64,000 nt of DNA, taken from NCBI GenBank assembly GCA_016708905.1, contig JADJEV010000001.1:700737-764736 (forward strand), given 5' to 3'. The notes beneath the pieces are model-generated. The model made no database searches and was not told the origin of the DNA. It worked only from the letters and a program-made list of their open reading frames with translations. A program made the position numbers and the translations under genes. This DNA comes from Candidatus Methylophosphatis roskildensis (GTDB taxonomy: Bacteria > Pseudomonadota > Gammaproteobacteria > Burkholderiales > Rhodocyclaceae). Shown here piece after piece: positions 8,544 to 16,297 of this stretch. Numbering within the stretch: position 1 is the first letter of the stretch; every line of letters starts with the position of its first letter.

Positions 8544-9026
8544 ATGTCATACAGATCGCTGCTTCGTGCTGCCGGCCGGCTGTTGCCCGTGGCGTTCGTC
8601 TTGTTGGCCCAGCCGCTCCATGCGGCCGATGTGAAGGTCGGCGATCCGTGGGTCCGCGGCACCGTCAAGGGGCAGATGGCCACCGGCGCGTTCATGACGA
8701 TCACCGCCAGCGAAGCCGCGGCGCTGGTTTCGGCCACCAGTCCGGTGGCCGGCGTGGTCGAGATCCACTCGATGAAGATGGAAGATGGCGTGATGAAAAT
8801 GCGCGCGATCCCCCGGCTCGATCTGCCGGCCGGCACGCCGGTAGCGCTCGATCCGGGCGGCTACCACGTCATGCTGATGGACCTCAAGCAGCCGCTCAAG
8901 ACCGGCGAGATGGTGCCCATCACCCTCAAGCTCGAAGGCAAGGACAAGGCGGTGACCACGCTGGAGGTCAAGGCCGAGGTGCGCCCGCTCAACGCCGCCG
9001 CGCCGGCGATGGAGCACAAGCACTGA
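8544..9026 (+). CDS. Periplasmic copper chaperone PCu(A)C
   Basis: A 160-residue secreted protein of the PCu(A)C family, which delivers Cu(I) to the CuA/CuB sites of cytochrome oxidases. The signal peptide (SLLRAAGRLLPVAFVLLAQPLHAA) has a cleavage site near residue 27. The copper ligands follow the family pattern H-x-M ... M ... H-x-M: IHSMKMEDGVMKMR and GGYHVMLMDLKQPL. The C-terminal tail MEHKH adds a His and a Met. ATG at 8544 follows a short purine-rich stretch (AAAGAGAAG). It converges on the DsrE-like gene, with a strong terminator between. Linkage to the redox regulators regBA, transcribed divergently, fits a respiratory context, but that link is inference. Confidence 0.92.
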   Translation: MSYRSLLRAAGRLLPVAFVLLAQPLHAADVKVGDPWVRGTVKGQMATGAFMTITASEAAALVSATSPVAGVVEIHSMKMEDGVMKMRAIPRLDLPAGTPVALDPGGYHVMLMDLKQPLKTGEMVPITLKLEGKDKAVTTLEVKAEVRPLNAAAPAMEHKH

Positions 9027-9050
9027 TTCCCAAGCTGGCCCGGGGCCAGC

Positions 9051-9077
9051 ACAATGCGCGCCCCCGGCGCGCATTGT
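9051..9077. terminator. Bidirectional terminator hairpin
   Basis: A perfect 12-bp inverted repeat (9051-9062 with 9066-9077, loop CCC) lies between the convergent copper chaperone and DsrE-like genes. The stem ends in A/T-containing ACAAT...ATTGT, so it can act on both strands. There is no long T run, so efficiency is uncertain. Confidence 0.7.
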
Positions 9078-9098
9078 CATCGGATGATCCGGCGCCGG

Positions 9099-9503
9099 CT
9101 ACCAGCTCAGGCTGCGCCCGTTCGGCGCGAACAGCGCGGCCTGCGTGAGATCCGGATTGCCGAGCTTCGCGCCAGCGATCAGGTCTGCTTCGGCCACGCC
9201 GTAGTGCTTCATGCACATCGGGCAGACGATCACCGTTCCGCCCGCCTGCAGCACATCGGCCAGCAGCTTGCCGGTGGCGGAGCCGGCGGCAGCCTTGGTC
9301 GCGGTCTTGACCGCCATGTCGTTGAGAAAGACGGTGACCGGATGCTGTTTCTTCAGCACGTTGCTGGCAAATGTGAGCGCCATCTCCGTGCGATGCAGAT
9401 CGGGCGCCGAAGTCACGTTGATGAACAGCGGCTCGCCGGCCGCCCAGGAGGTGCCAGCCAGCGCCAGTCCGCCGGCGAGTATCAGTGTCTTCACGAGTTT
9501 CAT
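9099..9503 (-). CDS. Secreted DsrE/DsrF-like family protein
   Basis: A 134-residue protein with a signal peptide (KTLILAGGLALAGTSWAAG, cleavage near residue 22) followed by a DsrE/DsrF-like alpha/beta fold: LFINVTSAPDLHRTEMALTF, then HPVTVFLNDMAVKTA, and the motif VIVCPMCMKHYGVAEADLI. Cytosolic DsrE/TusD proteins relay persulfides on Cys; secreted paralogues with a CPxC motif are widespread but uncharacterised. The frame is open upstream to 10073, but the ATG at 9503 has GGAG eight bases upstream and starts the signal peptide. It converges with the copper chaperone. A role in periplasmic sulfur or metal chemistry is inference. Confidence 0.82.
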   Translation of the reverse strand: MKLVKTLILAGGLALAGTSWAAGEPLFINVTSAPDLHRTEMALTFASNVLKKQHPVTVFLNDMAVKTATKAAAGSATGKLLADVLQAGGTVIVCPMCMKHYGVAEADLIAGAKLGNPDLTQAALFAPNGRSLSW

Positions 9504-10066
9504 GGTTTTCTCCGCAACGAGTCGATGAGTGAGGATGCGCAAATCACGCCTTCTGCTTATCCACTGCAACGGAACCAGAGAAATTGATATTTCGCAAAGC
9601 GGCGCCGATCGGGCGGTGCGGCATATCGTCGCAGCCCTGAGAGCCGCATGCAGCGGACTTTCTGGCGATACAACCGCCAGGAGCGCCATTCCATGCGGGT
9701 CACAGCGGTGCCATGCCCAAGAGCGCCAACCGGTGCGGCCCGCAGGCCGGTGGCGCAGCGCCGTCTCGCGTGATCGCCGCCGATGCGGCGGCGTGCAGCG
9801 CACCGACAGACCTCGGCTCCGGGCGCGGCGCTGATTTCGGCCACCTTCAAAACACGATTGATCGGGATCCATCTTGCAGCGTCCGGTCGGCCAAGCTTCT
9901 TTCGGCCGTCTCGCCCTATCCAATGGGCATGCGCAGGGCGTAGAATCCCCACTGTCACCGCCCGGGCGGCGGTTCAGTTCAATCAGGCTTATCCTTCGCG
10001 ACATGCACTCAGAGTCCGAATTCGCATGCGTGCCGCGAGGGACAAACCCTATTTGTTGGGCTAAAG
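9504..10066. other. Non-coding stretch before the accessory island
   Basis: No convincing gene: the reading frames open here have no recognisable protein features. It contains one copy of the dispersed palindromic repeat (see 9640-9700) and a GC-rich inverted stretch around 9720-9790. Near its end, GTTGGGC at about 10055-10061 would fit an integron core site (GTTRRRY) just before the first island gene, but no folded attC or attI could be assembled around it. Confidence 0.4.
9640..9700. repeat. Dispersed REP-like palindromic repeat, copy 1
   Basis: Contains GAGCCGCATG and, about 30 bases on, GAGCGCCATTCCATGCGGGT. The core GCGCCATTCCATGCGGCTC recurs, in one or both orientations, at 23021-23128, 49765-49850 and 58115-58200, always between genes. 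This looks like a REP/BIME-type family. Confidence 0.6.
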
Positions 10067-10382
10067 ATGCCAAGCGCCTTTGACCGAGGTGCCTTCGCTA
10101 CCGAGCTTGAGTCTTTGGGCGCTGCTTCCGTCAGGGAGAGGCTTGCACGTGGTGAGTGGCTATGGCCAGCAGACGAATGCGCCGAAGAGTGGCGTGAGCG
10201 GGAAGAAAAAAGGGGTATCCGTTGAAGCTGAGGCACGTGAGGAGGCCCGCTCCGAAGAGAGCCTATCCATCTCTCAGAAAGCCTTGGACAACTCACGGTT
10301 GGCAACAAGGATTTCTATCAGCGCAATCGTGCTGAGTATCATTGTCGCAATGCTGGAAGTCATAAGGTGGTACTCCCAGTAA
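10067..10382 (+). CDS. Small coiled-coil membrane protein upstream of RSH gene (one-base shift)
   Basis: Not a recognised family. From ATG 10067 the frame gives MPSAFDRGAFATELESLG, then a charged stretch AEEWREREEKR. The natural continuation is one frame on, after a run of six A at 10205-10211: GVSVEAEAREEARSEESLS, then one C-terminal helix RISISAIVLSIIVAMLEVI, ending TAA at 10382. Removing one A restores a single protein of about 104 residues with a predicted cytosolic helical part and a membrane anchor. It sits 84 bp upstream of the RelA/SpoT-domain gene on the same strand, so it may be that gene's partner, for example an antitoxin or tether. The shift at a homopolymer suggests sequencing error. 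Confidence 0.55.
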
Positions 10383-10917
10383 TCCCCACGCCTGCGGTTG
10401 ACGCGGACCCCGCGCCTGCGGCGCTTCGCTGGTGACCACCACGTTCGGCCTCGCGAGTTAGCTCATATGACTAAGATTACGGCATCGACATTTCCAGGTG
10501 GTTCGAAGTCCCGAGTCAATCGAGCTGGTGACAATGTCCGAACGGAAATTGCGTCAGCAGAAGATTTACAGGTGATAGACGAATGGCGGGCGGCACATCG
10601 CAGCGTCCTGAACACCTTCCAGGCAATTCTGAGAAACCGCACGCGTGACACTGGGATCACAGTTGCGCAGCGCCACAAGCGAAAACGTACGATCTTCGAC
10701 AAATTGCACCGGTTGCCAGGGATGCGACTCTCGCGCATGGATGATGTCGCAGGATGCCGATTGATTTTCAAGAACCTAAAGGCGCTTAATTCGTTTCGCG
10801 CAGACTTTCATCGCGCTCGCTTCAATCACAAGCGCCGAAATGAACTCAACAAATACGACTACATCAAGCATCCGAAGGACACTGGTTACCGCGGCATACA
10901 CGATGTTTACGAATACG

Positions 10918-11799
10918 CCTTGACGCTCACGCGAATTGACCCGCGTGTGCTCACGAAAGCTGACCCACCCAGATAGGTGGCTGCCCATCCGTGCCGGTGC
11001 ACTGGTGGAAAAAGTCGACGCTCTTTCGCAAGATTCGCTGGACATTCCGGCCGCTATCAGTTCAAATTCACGAAGATGTCGTGTCTGCGCTGGATCGTAG
11101 GGCGCTAATTCGTGGGCTGCATTCGGCTAGGCAGCGCCATCCTGCGTCGATCGCGGATCGTGTGCGAAAAGCGGGGAAGTGGGGGGTGTTGGCGCGCGCC
11201 AACGTCTGATCGATCTGATCCGTGCACGGCGCAGCGCAACGCCTTTTCGCAGTGTGCGCAGTCGTGGCCAACGGCGCCTTGCATTCTTGCGTGTCATGGC
11301 CGACATACCGGCGGTTGTGGTTTGCGTACCTCTGTAGCGCGCGCACGCCGGTCATGCGTACCCCGTTCGCATACGCTGCAACATTGTTTCGTCATAGCTT
11401 GTGGCGTGTAAGTGCCGCGTTGGACAGTCCCCGCCAAGATCTCCCCTTGCTTGATCGCATCGCCGCTACGCCTGGCTTCCGCGCTGCCTCACCGTGTGTG
11501 CGACGCCAGTCCAAGCTCGCGAAGTAGTCCGCAGCACACTCCGCTTTACAAACCCTGGGGCGTCGCCCCAGACCCCACCCTCGCCGGGAGGCAGACGCCG
11601 GGGATGACAAACCCATCCCCGGCGCTGCCCCGAGCGTGGATGCCCTCCAAGGCCTCAAGGGGCTTTCGCGGCATAAACGCGGCGATGAACCCGCCGCATT
11701 TATTCCACGGTCCCCTTGACCCCTTTCCGGGCATAACAGCGCGCACTCCCTGGGTCCGTTCTGATGAGCACAAATGGGTCCGTTTCCGTGAGCGTCGAG
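10918..11799. mobile_element. 882-bp insertion with IS21-type ends, no transposase
   Basis: Bounded by a 7-bp target duplication GAATACG (10911-10917 and 11800-11806); excision restores the RelA/SpoT frame (DVYEYDVNSE). The inner ends are imperfect inverted repeats: CTTGACGCTCACG at the left and the complement of CGTGAGCGTCGAG at the right, each followed by repeated GACCC-containing blocks (left TTGACCCGCGTGTGCTCACG, right complement GGACCCATTTGTGCTCATC). Such multiple terminal GACCC repeats are typical of IS21-family ends. No IstA or IstB coding sequence is found; the interior has only short unconvincing frames and a GC-rich stretch near 11560-11640. Probably a non-autonomous or internally deleted derivative. 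Confidence 0.7.
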
Positions 11800-12050
11800 G
11801 AATACGACGTGAACTCGGAGGTTGGCCGGGGGCTCGCCGGTCTAAACGTAGAAATTCAGTACCGCACGTTGGTCCAGCACGCATGGTCCACTGCCGTTGA
11901 AGTTATTGGTTTCATCACCGAGAGTCAGCCCAAATTTCAAAGAGGGGATAAGCGCTATGAACATGCAATGGCTCTTGCCAGCTGAAGTTTAGACATACGC
12001 CAGCGCCCACCGACCGGATTTTCGCCGGTGGCGATGAATGACAAACGCAA

Positions 12051-13370
12051 CTACTCGACGATTCGATGCTGGGCGACGCGATGCAACGTGACTGAACACT
12101 GCAAACGCTGATCCTGACCGGGGAAAGGCATGACGAATTGACCGGACTTCGGGTCGTAGGCGTCGCGAACGGGAAGTCCGATAAATTGAATTCGCATCCA
12201 CTGACCGAAGAGGCCGGCGGTGATCGTTGCGCCCTTGCGCCAGGGTGCGATCTCGATCAGCGGAAACGACTTCCACAAGCGCAGCGCGAGCAATTGGGTC
12301 AAGGCATAGGCGGTGGAGCGAATCTGCATCCACAGTTCCAGCGCTTCCTTCGACTGCTGCCACAGATTCGTCACGCCCCACCAGCGCTTGAGGTTGTGGA
12401 ACAAGGGCTCGATGCCCCAGCGCTCGGCGTAGATCTCGACCACCGCTCGCGCCGACAGATCGGTCTCCGTCGCCAGGATCAGTCGCGGGCGCGACCAGGT
12501 ATCGTCGGGCTGGATCATCTGGCACCACACGGCCCGCACCGGCACCCCCTTGAGAAATCGCGCCACTGCAATGGCCGTTTGCACACGAACCGGTTGCACC
12601 TTGCCGTACAAACTCAGTTCCATTTCCGTCACCGGCAAGACCTCGAGCATCGCCGCATTGATCCGCAGGCCGTACTTGCGTTTGCGGCCCCGGCGTCTGG
12701 GCTCCGGCTCCGGCGGGAGAAACAAGGCCGTATCCCGCCTGACTTGGCCGATGATGCGTACCTGCTGATCGAGCAGGGGCAGGATCAGGCTCTTGCGCAT
12801 GAACCAGGCGTCGATCAACAAGCGCACATCCTTGACATGCCCCCGGACCGAATCGATCAATTGCCGCGCCACCCAGAGCTTGCCGCGTTGCCCGGATTCT
12901 TCGACCAGCCACGAGCGAACGGGGATCGTCAGCGCCGAACCCAGCCAGACTTTCACGACCAGTGCCAGCGTCACCCAGCACTGGCTGTTCAGGTACGTGG
13001 GGCGATTGGCTTTGCGGCTGTGGTCGTGCTTGACACTGATACCCGGCCCACTCTTTGCGCACCGTGGCACCAGCGTATCGTCGATGATCAGATTCGCCAC
13101 TGGGGTCGGGAACACGCTCAGCACCAGTTGCAGCAGGCGGATGGCCAAGTCGGCCACCGACACGTTCGCTCGCTCGATCAGCTTGTAATACGTGGTCCAG
13201 TGCGCTTCCCGGCAAATGGCGCCGATGGCGCGAGTGACCCAACCTTCCGGGTTGAGCATGCAGCCGATCAGAAGTTCGACGAAGGTACGGCGGGAACGTG
13301 GCGGAACCGCCACCAGGAGGAAGGAAACCCAATTCGAGAGCAGCAGACAAACCGAGGCCGACAGCGACAT
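12051..13370 (-). CDS. IS4-family DDE transposase
   Basis: A 439-residue transposase with the RNase-H-like DDE fold. Visible: first catalytic Asp region NLIIDDTLVPRCAKSGPG, second Asp in VRLLIDAWFMRK, and the IS4-family YREK signature in EIYAERWGIEPLFHNLK (Y-x2-R-x3-E-x6-K), where E is the third catalytic residue. No frameshift. ATG at 13370 starts 36 bp inside the hairpin described for the element. It cuts and pastes its own 1.6-kb element. Its match to the element's ends and 9-bp duplication supports the family call; the exact subgroup is not determined. Confidence 0.9.
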   Translation of the reverse strand: MSLSASVCLLLSNWVSFLLVAVPPRSRRTFVELLIGCMLNPEGWVTRAIGAICREAHWTTYYKLIERANVSVADLAIRLLQLVLSVFPTPVANLIIDDTLVPRCAKSGPGISVKHDHSRKANRPTYLNSQCWVTLALVVKVWLGSALTIPVRSWLVEESGQRGKLWVARQLIDSVRGHVKDVRLLIDAWFMRKSLILPLLDQQVRIIGQVRRDTALFLPPEPEPRRRGRKRKYGLRINAAMLEVLPVTEMELSLYGKVQPVRVQTAIAVARFLKGVPVRAVWCQMIQPDDTWSRPRLILATETDLSARAVVEIYAERWGIEPLFHNLKRWWGVTNLWQQSKEALELWMQIRSTAYALTQLLALRLWKSFPLIEIAPWRKGATITAGLFGQWMRIQFIGLPVRDAYDPKSGQFVMPFPGQDQRLQCSVTLHRVAQHRIVE

Positions 13371-13405
13371 GAGGGAGCATCCAGGATCCGAAACGATCCC
13401 TCATT

Positions 13406-13458
13406 GGTCGCCGCGCTGCTCGCACCAAAATCAACCCCGTGCGAGCAGCGCGGCGACC
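13406..13458. promoter_or_regulatory. 20-bp stem hairpin upstream of the transposase
   Basis: A perfect 20-bp inverted repeat with a 13-nt A/C-rich loop, just before the transposase start on its transcribed strand. It may act as a read-through block or hide the ribosome site when the element is transcribed from outside, as known for IS10 and IS50. The role here is inferred from position. Confidence 0.55.
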
Positions 13459-14086
13459 TCGCAAAACGAATGTAATGTCAAGCGTTTTTGGCATTTTCTC
13501 GAAAACATTTCTGCGCTCCGGCAATGCCCACGGCATTGCGCAGGGGGCGCGAGTGTCTAAACTTCAGTCTTGCCAGCGAAATTCTTGCGAGGGCTCACGA
13601 AGGCCTCAAAGGACCCTTCCCAGACGAGTCTGACATCCAGCTAACAGAGGCCTTTCTCGCGCTCGATAGGGAACTCGGCTTACTGAGAACGCTTCGTGGT
13701 CTAAATGCCGCAAATAGGGAAGTCTCTGCGAAGCGGAATGCCATTTTGATCTTTTCTCCCACTGGAGAGCTTGAGGTACGTGCGTTCCGCGACGCGCCAG
13801 ATGCATTGCGCGCACTATTCGAACTCGAACGCGAGATGCCCGATCGAGACATCGTTCTTGTCCGAGCCGATACGAGCGATGAAGTGAGGCTCGCTTTCCG
13901 AAATTACTTTTCCGACGCTCGCGAGTTTATTCGCCTAATGGAGGCTGGTTGCACCAAGCTCTTAAGCCCAAAGTTGGACAGACACCAAGTTCGCTCGCGT
14001 CAAGAATCGCAGCCTGTGCAATCTCAAAAAAAACGTGATGCGCGGTAAAAGGGGCCAGGGTCCAATATTTCTGATAAAGTATCCAC

Positions 14087-14155
14087 ATGCCCCGTCGCCC
14101 GCGACTTCACCTTGATGGCGTACCGCTGCACATCGTGCAGCGTGGTCACAATCAA
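14087..14155 (+). pseudogene. RAYT (REP-associated tyrosine transposase) N-terminal stub
   Basis: ATG at 14087 opens with MPRRPRLHLDGVPLHIVQRG HNQ, the typical start of Y1 (IS200-like) RAYT proteins (pattern R-x-P-x-H-V-x-QRG). Similarity stops after ~23 residues, where the sequence changes into the direct repeat at 14156. The HUH motif and catalytic Tyr are absent, so this is a remnant. A C-terminal RAYT piece lies at 39665-40180; whether both come from one ancestral gene is unknown. Confidence 0.65.
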
Positions 14156-14400
14156 GGAAAACGGGGACAGACCACGATTCTTTCGCACCAGCGAACGCGT
14201 TACGCAAATTGCAGTTCCCCGACGAAAGCGGCCCCAAAGTATTCGTGCTCTGTCCCTTGTTACGTTGCCTCGTGCGGGCAGCGTCGGGTCTCTTCGTCCG
14301 CGTAGTGGCTGTGTCCAAGCCTTCGCTCAAGCGGAGCGCCAACGGCATGCCGTCGCTGGCCCTCAGTCTCAGTGTCAGGCTCGAACTGTTTTCTGTCTGT
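14156..14400. repeat. Direct repeat, copy A (uninterrupted)
   Basis: Starts near GGAAAACGGGGACAGACCAC and runs through GAACGCGTTACGCAAATTGC and GTCCGCGTAGTGGC to TCGCTCAAGCGGAGCGCCAA. The first ~153 bases recur at 15239-15391 with about 90% identity by eye. The following ~60 bases recur at 21409 onward, on the far side of group II intron A. Copy A therefore shows the uninterrupted form of the intron's target. No gene is seen in it. Confidence 0.75.
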
Positions 14401-14465
14401 TGGATTCGAGATCAATTGCGGACAGACGGCGGTGGCCAGGATCGAGACCATTGACGTAGGCACCC

Positions 14466-14789
14466 TCAAGCCACATGTTGTGCCTCATTTCGCCGCGTCA
14501 CTGCCAGTCGCAGACCTGCGGCGTCCAAAATGGCCAGCAATGTTTTCAAGGTCGGGTTGCCCTTGGGCGAGAGCGCGCGGTAAAGGCTTTCGCGCTGGAT
14601 GCCCGCCCGGGCTGCCACCGCATCCATGCCCTGGGCCTGGGCTACCTGACGCAGGGCCATCAGCAAGGCTTCATGGCCGCCAGGCTCGTCCGCGGCCTCC
14701 AGGCAGGCGGCCAGGTATTCGTCGGCGAAGGCGGGGTCTTCACGCAGCAGTTCCACCATGGCTTCGTTGTGGGGTCGGGATGCCTTCAT
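14466..14789 (-). CDS. HigA/addiction-module-type antitoxin (HTH)
   Basis: A 107-residue protein of the 'addiction module antidote' type. The N-terminal acidic helices (ELLREDPAFADEYLAACLEA) would bind the toxin. The C-terminal half is a helix-turn-helix: ALRQVAQAQGMDAVAARAGI, then RESLYRALSPKGNPTLKTL, then ILDAAGLRLAVTRR. It should neutralise the RelE-like toxin upstream and repress the operon promoter. The ATG at 14789 overlaps the toxin stop by four bases (ATGA), so it was preferred to starts further upstream. Toxin-first order is typical of higBA-like modules. The module lies between two copies of a direct repeat. Confidence 0.87.
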   Translation of the reverse strand: MKASRPHNEAMVELLREDPAFADEYLAACLEAADEPGGHEALLMALRQVAQAQGMDAVAARAGIQRESLYRALSPKGNPTLKTLLAILDAAGLRLAVTRRNEAQHVA

Positions 14790-15109
14790 CTGGTTCTCCG
14801 TTTCCAGTCGTTCCAATAATCCAGGGCGGTATCGATGTCGGCCTGTTGCCGGCGTTTATCGCCGCCCACCAGCAGCAAAATCAGGCGCTCCCCGGCGCGG
14901 GCGTAGTACACCCGATAGCCTGGCCCGTGGTCGATGCGCAGTTCCCACACGCCACCACTCAATGGTTTGCAATCGCCGAAGTTGCCAGCCGCCAGACGTT
15001 GCACACGTGCGGCAACACGAGCCTTGGCCATCCGATCCGCCAGGGATGCCAGCCAGTCCTTGAAGGGATCGCGCCCCTCGGGAGTCAGGTAGTCCTGAAT
15101 CTCATGCAT
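14786..15109 (-). CDS. RelE/HigB-type toxin (addiction module killer protein)
   Basis: A 107-residue RelE/ParE-fold protein of the 'addiction module killer / Gp49-like' group, expected to cut mRNA on the ribosome. Features: N-terminal DPFKDWLASLADRMAKARVA, central core GNFGDCKPLSGGVWELRID, then GPGYRVYYARAGERLILLLVGGDK with the family's conserved basic and aromatic residues, and a C-terminal helix QADIDTALDYWNDWKRR. It is intact, with ATG at 15109, and precedes its antitoxin with a four-base overlap. The promoter should lie in 15110-15240, between the toxin and the second direct repeat. Confidence 0.88.
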   Translation of the reverse strand: MHEIQDYLTPEGRDPFKDWLASLADRMAKARVAARVQRLAAGNFGDCKPLSGGVWELRIDHGPGYRVYYARAGERLILLLVGGDKRRQQADIDTALDYWNDWKRRTR

Positions 15110-15238
15110 GGAGTCGTAGCGTATACGTTACAGAGGTTCCCCGCAAGGAGGAGCCTTGTCCAACGTGGTGTGAGCCTGAAGGGGGCGTGTATTTCCACCG
15201 AGGTATGAGCCTGAAGTCAGGGGATTGAAGCGAAGACA

Positions 15239-15391
15239 GGAAAACGAGGACAGACCACGATTCTTTCGGACCGGCGAACGCGTTACGCAAATTGCAGTTC
15301 ACCGACGAAAGCGGCTCCAAAGTCTTCGTGCTCCGTCCCTTGTTGCGTTGCCTCGTGCGGGCAGCGTCTGGTCGCTTCGTCCGCGTAGCGG
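15239..15391. repeat. Direct repeat, copy B (split by group II intron A)
   Basis: Matches 14156-14308. Right after GTCCGCGTAGCGGCTT the group II intron begins; the rest of the repeat (CCAGGCCTTCGCTCAAGCGG and on) resumes at 21409. Comparison with copy A shows that the intron entered this repeat. Confidence 0.75.
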
Positions 15392-16297
15392 CTTGGTGTA
15401 CGCCCGCGAGGGCGTGCCATCTGCAGGTTGAAAGTCCCTGTCGGAGTTGGCCACAGCTCCGTAGCTGAAGGTAACTGCGTCGTCGTGAGGCGGGGTGGGG
15501 AGTAACCGGAAGCGAACTGTCGGTCCGTAGGATGACGAACCTGTTTCGGCGGGGTATGACGGCGAGCCTGCACTAAGGTGGCGAAGCCTGGAAGCAACGC
15601 AGCACGCTGTGGTGGCGGATAAAGCGATGGTGTGGCGTACCACGTGGTTGAGGACGGAACGATGGGAAGGTGGCACGAGGTAAGCGGGGAGACCTGCCGG
15701 CGAAGTGAACGTTGGCAGGAGTCAGAGTCCCAATAGTACCGAACACGGAGAAACGAGCTGGACCGTGGAAAAGTGCGTCAGAGCAAAAGGCGCATCAGGG
15801 AAGTGGGGCAGGAAGGTTGATAGCGAAGGCCGGAAAGGGACAGAGATGGAAATCAAAGCATCGATAGTGTCGGAGACGACTAGACGAGATGCAGGCGCGC
15901 TGGAAAGCTGCAAGCAGCGGAAATTCGCGCCAGCCCCAATCTGGACGGAAGCTATGTTGGCTGCTCTGAAATTCGGAGTTAAGGGAGGGAAATGGCATAG
16001 TTTGATCGATAAGGTGTCTCGCCTTGAAACGTTGGAACTTGGATGGACCCGGGTGGCAAAGAACGCGGGGGCAGCCGGTGTGGACCGAATGAGCGTGGAA
16101 CGATTTGCGCAAGGACGGGATCGCTATCTGGCCGAACTCGCGCGAGCACTGCAGGACGGGAGCTATCGCCCGCAAGCGGTACGACGTGTGTATATACCCA
16201 AAGGCAAGGGACAGCGCCCGCTCGGTATACCTGTTGTGAAGGATCGCGTGGCTTACTTTCCGCAGGTCGCGGACGCAATATCGCGTGAATTTCCCGC

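Larger units (their letters stand above)
11982..13567 (-). mobile_element. IS4-family insertion sequence, complete
   Basis: 1586 bp with 14-bp perfect terminal inverted repeats (CTGAAGTTTAGACA at 11982; its complement ends at 13567) and a 9-bp target duplication TCTTGCCAG (11973-11981 and 13568-13576). It carries one transposase gene on the minus strand and interrupts the RelA/SpoT-domain gene. Between the right end and the transposase start is a perfect 20-bp stem hairpin (13406-13425 with 13439-13458). The element appears intact and was probably recently active. Confidence 0.92.
10467..14048 (+). pseudogene. RelA/SpoT-domain (ppGpp synthetase-like) gene split by two insertions
   Basis: Three segments read as one protein when two insertions and one copy of each target duplication are removed: 10467-10917, 11807-11981 and 13577-14048, about 365 residues with no shift. 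Synthetase-fold blocks: AQRHKRKRTIFDKLHRLP, MRLSRMDDVAGCRLIFKN, YDYIKHPKDTGYRGIHDVYE (the Y/RxxH region), then VEIQYRTLVQHAWSTAVEVI across the first junction, and ALAS|EILARAHEG across the second. The C-terminal ~150 residues match no domain I recognise. No hydrolase (HD) domain or regulatory TGS/ACT domains are present, so this is a small alarmone-synthetase type, possibly a toxSAS toxin. It is now inactive because both insertions interrupt the catalytic half. Confidence 0.85.

Noticed and set aside
10041..10066. attI or attC core GTTGGGC before the first island gene
   Set aside because: Only the heptamer fits; no second simple site or integrase gene is nearby.
9504..10073. Extension of the DsrE-like frame to 324 residues
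   Set aside because: The added part is Arg-rich without features and would bury the signal peptide inside the protein.
10383..10466. Second attC candidate before the RSH gene (ends GAGTTAGCTC)
   Set aside because: A GTTAGC core is present, but no matching left core or paired inner arms were found by eye.
11530..11700. Possible gene in the GC-rich interior of the IS21-like element
   Set aside because: Short frames on both strands show no domain, signal or ribosome site.
12138..13475. Long open frame (445 codons) opposite the IS4 transposase
   Set aside because: It mirrors the transposase codon pattern of high-GC DNA and has low-complexity Arg/His/Gln-rich translation with no domain; the minus-strand transposase explains the stretch.
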